Assembly (NCBI GenBank): GCA_964625525.1
Contig: CAZVEE010000124.1
Span: 1 to 7,599 of the forward strand
DNA from: CAZVEE01 sp964625525
GTDB lineage: Bacteria > Pseudomonadota > Alphaproteobacteria > JAJFIK01
DNA length: 7,599 nucleotides
Direction of reading: 5' to 3'
Numbering within the stretch: position 1 is the stretch's first letter; the number at the start of each line of letters is the position of its first letter. Under the pieces are notes generated by a model. It searched no databases. It was not told the origin of the DNA and was given only the letters and a program-made list of their open reading frames with translations. Shown one piece after another: positions 5,787-7,599 of the stretch. The position numbers were made by a program, and so were the translations under genes.

Positions 5787-6259
5787 ATGGGCGTCAGTTC
5801 CTCGCGCAGATCGAGGATCGTCTTATGGCCGGCCCCCCGGATCAACAGCACGACGTAAGGCGCGGTATCGCCTTGCGGTGCCGCGCCGGCCGGGGCAAAC
5901 AGCGTGGCTTTCACTTCCATGCGCCCGTCTTCCACCTCGACACGGCGGATCTTGTAGCCGTAGCCGCCGGAGGGGCGCGCGCCCATAAACAGGGCAACAC
6001 CCGTTTCCTCACCCTCCGTCAGAGGGCGCGGCGGCGCCTGGCCAATCAGGTCCCAGATCCGGGTCCATTCATCTTGGGTGGTGGCGACGAACGCAGCGTC
6101 GTCCTGAGGCCCAGAGGTGCCGTGGATGGCTTCGAATTCGAGCGTATCGCCGGCCCGGGCTGAGTGTTCAGCCCCCGGCACCGCGCCCAAAAAGGCCACT
6201 GCCAGCGCCACCGCCCCCAGTTTTGCCGCCCATGCGGCCCACTGCCGACCTGTTGCCAC
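5771..6259 (-). CDS. Exported PrcB C-terminal-domain protein
   Basis: The 162-residue protein starts with a hydrophobic stretch (about 10-28, WAAKLGAVALAVAFLGAV) and a likely signal-peptidase site after ARA at 34-36, so the mature protein should be periplasmic or extracellular. Residues about 55-72 (FVATTQDEWTRIWDLI) and 86-153 match the PrcB_C domain, named after the accessory subunit of the Treponema dentilisin protease complex. Its hallmark here is FMGARPSGGYGYKIRRVEVEDG (91-112), followed by PYVVLLIRGAGHKTILDLRE (134-153). The biochemical role of this domain outside Treponema is not established, and no protease gene is next to it. The start is GTG 6259: GGGAGG lies 8 nt upstream, and an in-frame TGA occurs one codon further upstream, so no earlier start is possible. 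A 172-bp spacer with hairpins separates it from the small upstream membrane-protein gene. Confidence 0.88.
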   Translation of the reverse strand: MATGRQWAAWAAKLGAVALAVAFLGAVPGAEHSARAGDTLEFEAIHGTSGPQDDAAFVATTQDEWTRIWDLIGQAPPRPLTEGEETGVALFMGARPSGGYGYKIRRVEVEDGRMEVKATLFAPAGAAPQGDTAPYVVLLIRGAGHKTILDLREELTPMPAPE

Positions 6260-6333
6260 CGCTCACGCCTCCCTCACGCGTCTAACACCAGCGCAAGCTT
6301 AACGGCTGTGATAGGCGCTGTGGCACATGTCCG

Positions 6334-6392
6334 CTGGTCGGTAAGAACCAGGGTGATGCCGGTCACACGCACCGGCAACGCTCGCGTTAGCC
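6334..6392 (-). promoter_or_regulatory. Cluster of three hairpins upstream of the PrcB-like gene
   Basis: In the spacer 6260-6431 three inverted repeats lie close together. Read on the minus strand they come in this order. Hairpin A uses 6374-6380 and 6385-6392 (GGCAACG / CGTT-GCC, one bulged base, CTCG loop on the plus strand). Hairpin B uses 6357-6363 and 6371-6377 (TGCCGGT / ACCGGCA, seven perfect pairs, 7-nt loop). Hairpin C uses 6334-6338 and 6347-6351 (CTGGT / ACCAG). A and B share bases 6374-6377, so they cannot both form fully. None is followed by a T-run, which argues against simple intrinsic terminators. They may be a 5' leader element of the PrcB-like mRNA or the 3' end of the upstream small gene. 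I see no further gene in this spacer. Confidence 0.35.
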
Positions 6393-6431
6393 GCACCAAG
6401 TCTGCTCGCCAATGAAGACGGGAAACAACCG

Positions 6432-6725
6432 TTAGATCGCCAATGGCGCCGTGGTCTCTCCCGCCGTGTCGGCTGCTGGTTGCGTGACCAGGACGGGGCC
6501 AGCATGGGGCACCGCCACCGCCGGGGGACTGGAAACCACTGGCACCGGCCCAGTCTCGCGCAGCACGAGAGTTTCCACACTGGCAGGCGTCCCGGCAAAC
6601 CCGCAGAACGCAAAGGCCAGCACGATCATGGCGATCCAGGGCGACGATGCGGTCGCACCGGCGTCCAGGGATTGTGCCACCGTATCACCGGCGTTGGCCT
6701 TCGCCTTACCCACTGTGTGGTTCAT
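6432..6725 (-). CDS. Small single-span membrane protein of unknown function
   Basis: The 97-residue protein is not one I recognise. It has a polar 28-residue N-terminus, one hydrophobic span (about 29-44, SPWIAMIVLAFAFCGFAG region), and a tail of about 50 residues rich in Pro, Val, Ala and Thr (for example PVPVVSSPPAVAVP). Such a tail is low in complexity and probably sits in the periplasm. A real gene is favoured by GGAGGG 8-9 nt before the ATG at 6725. A further point is that it lies in line with metG and the PrcB-like gene on the same strand. The reading on the opposite strand (6451-6864) is longer but has no ribosome site and no recognisable content. The 140 bp upstream of this gene hold a CRP/FNR-like palindrome, suggesting its own promoter. 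Confidence 0.6.
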   Translation of the reverse strand: MNHTVGKAKANAGDTVAQSLDAGATASSPWIAMIVLAFAFCGFAGTPASVETLVLRETGPVPVVSSPPAVAVPHAGPVLVTQPAADTAGETTAPLAI

Positions 6726-6809
6726 AACCCTGCCCTCCAGCGTGAGTCTCGATGACCCTGACCTTCAAGAGGAAATGTGGTCACGAGCGGGCAGCACCAG
6801 GACTTTTTG

Positions 6810-6825
6810 CGTGACTTTCGTCACA
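6810..6825. promoter_or_regulatory. CRP/FNR-type palindrome between metG and the small membrane-protein gene
   Basis: On the minus strand the site reads TGTGA-CGAAAG-TCACG, which fits the CRP consensus TGTGA-N6-TCACA at nine of ten half-site positions. Seen another way, GTGAC and GTCAC flank a 4-bp centre. It is centred about 92 bp before the start codon of the 97-residue membrane protein and about 49 bp after the metG stop, a plausible promoter position. No clear -35/-10 pair accompanies it. Only the palindrome is observed; the binding protein is inferred from the consensus. Confidence 0.35.
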
Positions 6826-6865
6826 CGGATGGTTCGGGAAAGGAGTTTGTTACCAAGCGGTTAGA

Positions 6866-7599
6866 TTAGGCGGACGGCGCCGCCTTGGCTTTTGATGTGC
6901 CAGAACCGGACGGGTCCACCGCCATGTCCGGCCCGCCGAAGCGTTCCGTCCACGCTGCAACCTGCTCGTCCTCCACCTTGGCAAAGAGCGGATCGGGCAC
7001 GCTAAAGGTGTGCCCCGGAGCCAGTGTGGTGAGTTCGGCGCGCAGATCCTCACGCGGCCACGCCACCGCATCCGCCGCCAGACCCAGGGTCTCCAGCATG
7101 CGCGCCGCGGTCGCCGGGATCACCGGAGCCGCCAGCACAGCAAAGAGGCGGATCAAGTTAATGCCGACGCGCACACCCACGGCGGCGCGCTCGGGATCTT
7201 CCTTGAAAGCGGTCCAGGGCGCGGCTCGGGTGAGATATTCATTGCCCGACACCCAGATGGCGCGCAGCTCCGTCAGCGCCTTGCGGAACTCACGGGCCTC
7301 CATATGCTCTGTATACGCCTTAATGCGCGTGTCCAGCTCGGCCAGCAAAGCGTCTTCTTCCGGGCCCCAATCACCGCCAGCCGGCACCGCCTCGCCGAAT
7401 TTCGAGCGGGTAAAGCGCAGGATCCGGTTCATGAAATTGCCCAGCACATCCGCCAAGTCCTTGTTCACGGTCCCGGCGAAGTGGTCCCAGGCAAAGGAAC
7501 TGTCAGAGCCTTCGGGCACATTGGCCATCAGGTAATAGCGCCAGTAATCCGCCGGCAGAAGATCGAGCGCCTGATCCATGAAGACGCCGCGCTTCTGGC
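6866..7599 (-). CDS. metG: Methionyl-tRNA synthetase, C-terminal part (5' end beyond window)
   Basis: The frame is open from the right edge to the TAA at 6868-6866, giving about 243 codons, so a little under half of a class I MetRS of the usual 510-570 residues is present. The enzyme charges tRNA-Met and initiator tRNA in the cytoplasm. The visible start, QKRGVFMDQALDLLPADYWRYYLMANVPEGSD, is the region just after the KMSKS loop; alphaproteobacterial enzymes often read as a KFSTSQKRG variant there. The helical anticodon-binding domain follows (NFMNRILRFTRSKFG, then the helices around ALTELRAIWVSGNEYLTRAAPW). The C-terminus is a short Ser/Ala/Lys-rich tail with no tRNA-binding EMAP-like domain. 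An internal ATG at 7579 is not the real start, because the family sequence continues through it. Confidence 0.95.
   Translation of the reverse strand, partial: QKRGVFMDQALDLLPADYWRYYLMANVPEGSDSSFAWDHFAGTVNKDLADVLGNFMNRILRFTRSKFGEAVPAGGDWGPEEDALLAELDTRIKAYTEHMEAREFRKALTELRAIWVSGNEYLTRAAPWTAFKEDPERAAVGVRVGINLIRLFAVLAAPVIPATAARMLETLGLAADAVAWPREDLRAELTTLAPGHTFSVPDPLFAKVEDEQVAAWTERFGGPDMAVDPSGSGTSKAKAAPSA

Noticed and set aside
6451..6864. A 137-codon plus-strand frame overlapping the small membrane-protein gene
   Set aside because: No ribosome site and no recognisable domain. The minus-strand frame has a good ribosome site, a membrane span and co-directional neighbours. Some doubt remains.

Overview
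The window is GC-rich and gene-dense and looks like a chromosomal segment of an alphaproteobacterium. The main evidence is a complete 5-aminolevulinate synthase (hemA, C4/Shemin route), which among bacteria is essentially an alphaproteobacterial trait. Supporting evidence is a MarR regulator that closely resembles the alphaproteobacterial LdtR group, and a methionyl-tRNA synthetase fragment with the SQKRG variant of the KMSKS loop region. I cannot name a genus.

Layout from left to right. (1) 1-1371: a TetR repressor that runs off the left edge, divergent from a DJ-1/PfpI-superfamily protein closely resembling isonitrile hydratase. Their short shared promoter region carries a near-perfect, widely spaced inverted repeat. 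(2) 1388-3402, minus strand: hemA followed 17 bp later by a dienelactone-hydrolase-family gene, probably one operon. (3) 3403-4380: the divergent promoter region of hemA, then a multi-pass DUF1295 membrane protein on the plus strand, which converges with (4). (4) 4385-5756: an LdtR-like MarR regulator, divergent from a conserved protein of unknown function that looks like two fused hotdog domains. Their intergenic region contains two small TGTC/GACA palindromes. (5) 5761-7599: a strong GC hairpin at a convergent junction, then minus-strand genes for an exported PrcB-C-domain protein, a small single-span membrane protein and the 3' part of metG. The spacers between these last genes hold hairpins and a CRP/FNR-type palindrome.

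Most of the window is housekeeping or ordinary accessory content. I see no mobile element, tRNA, rRNA, CRISPR array, phage gene or defence system. The parts most worth a second look are the TetR/isonitrile-hydratase-like pair with its operator-like repeat, the unassigned double-hotdog gene opposite the MarR regulator, the hemA-hydrolase operon, and the mutually exclusive hairpins upstream of the PrcB-like gene. None of these is proof of a new system.
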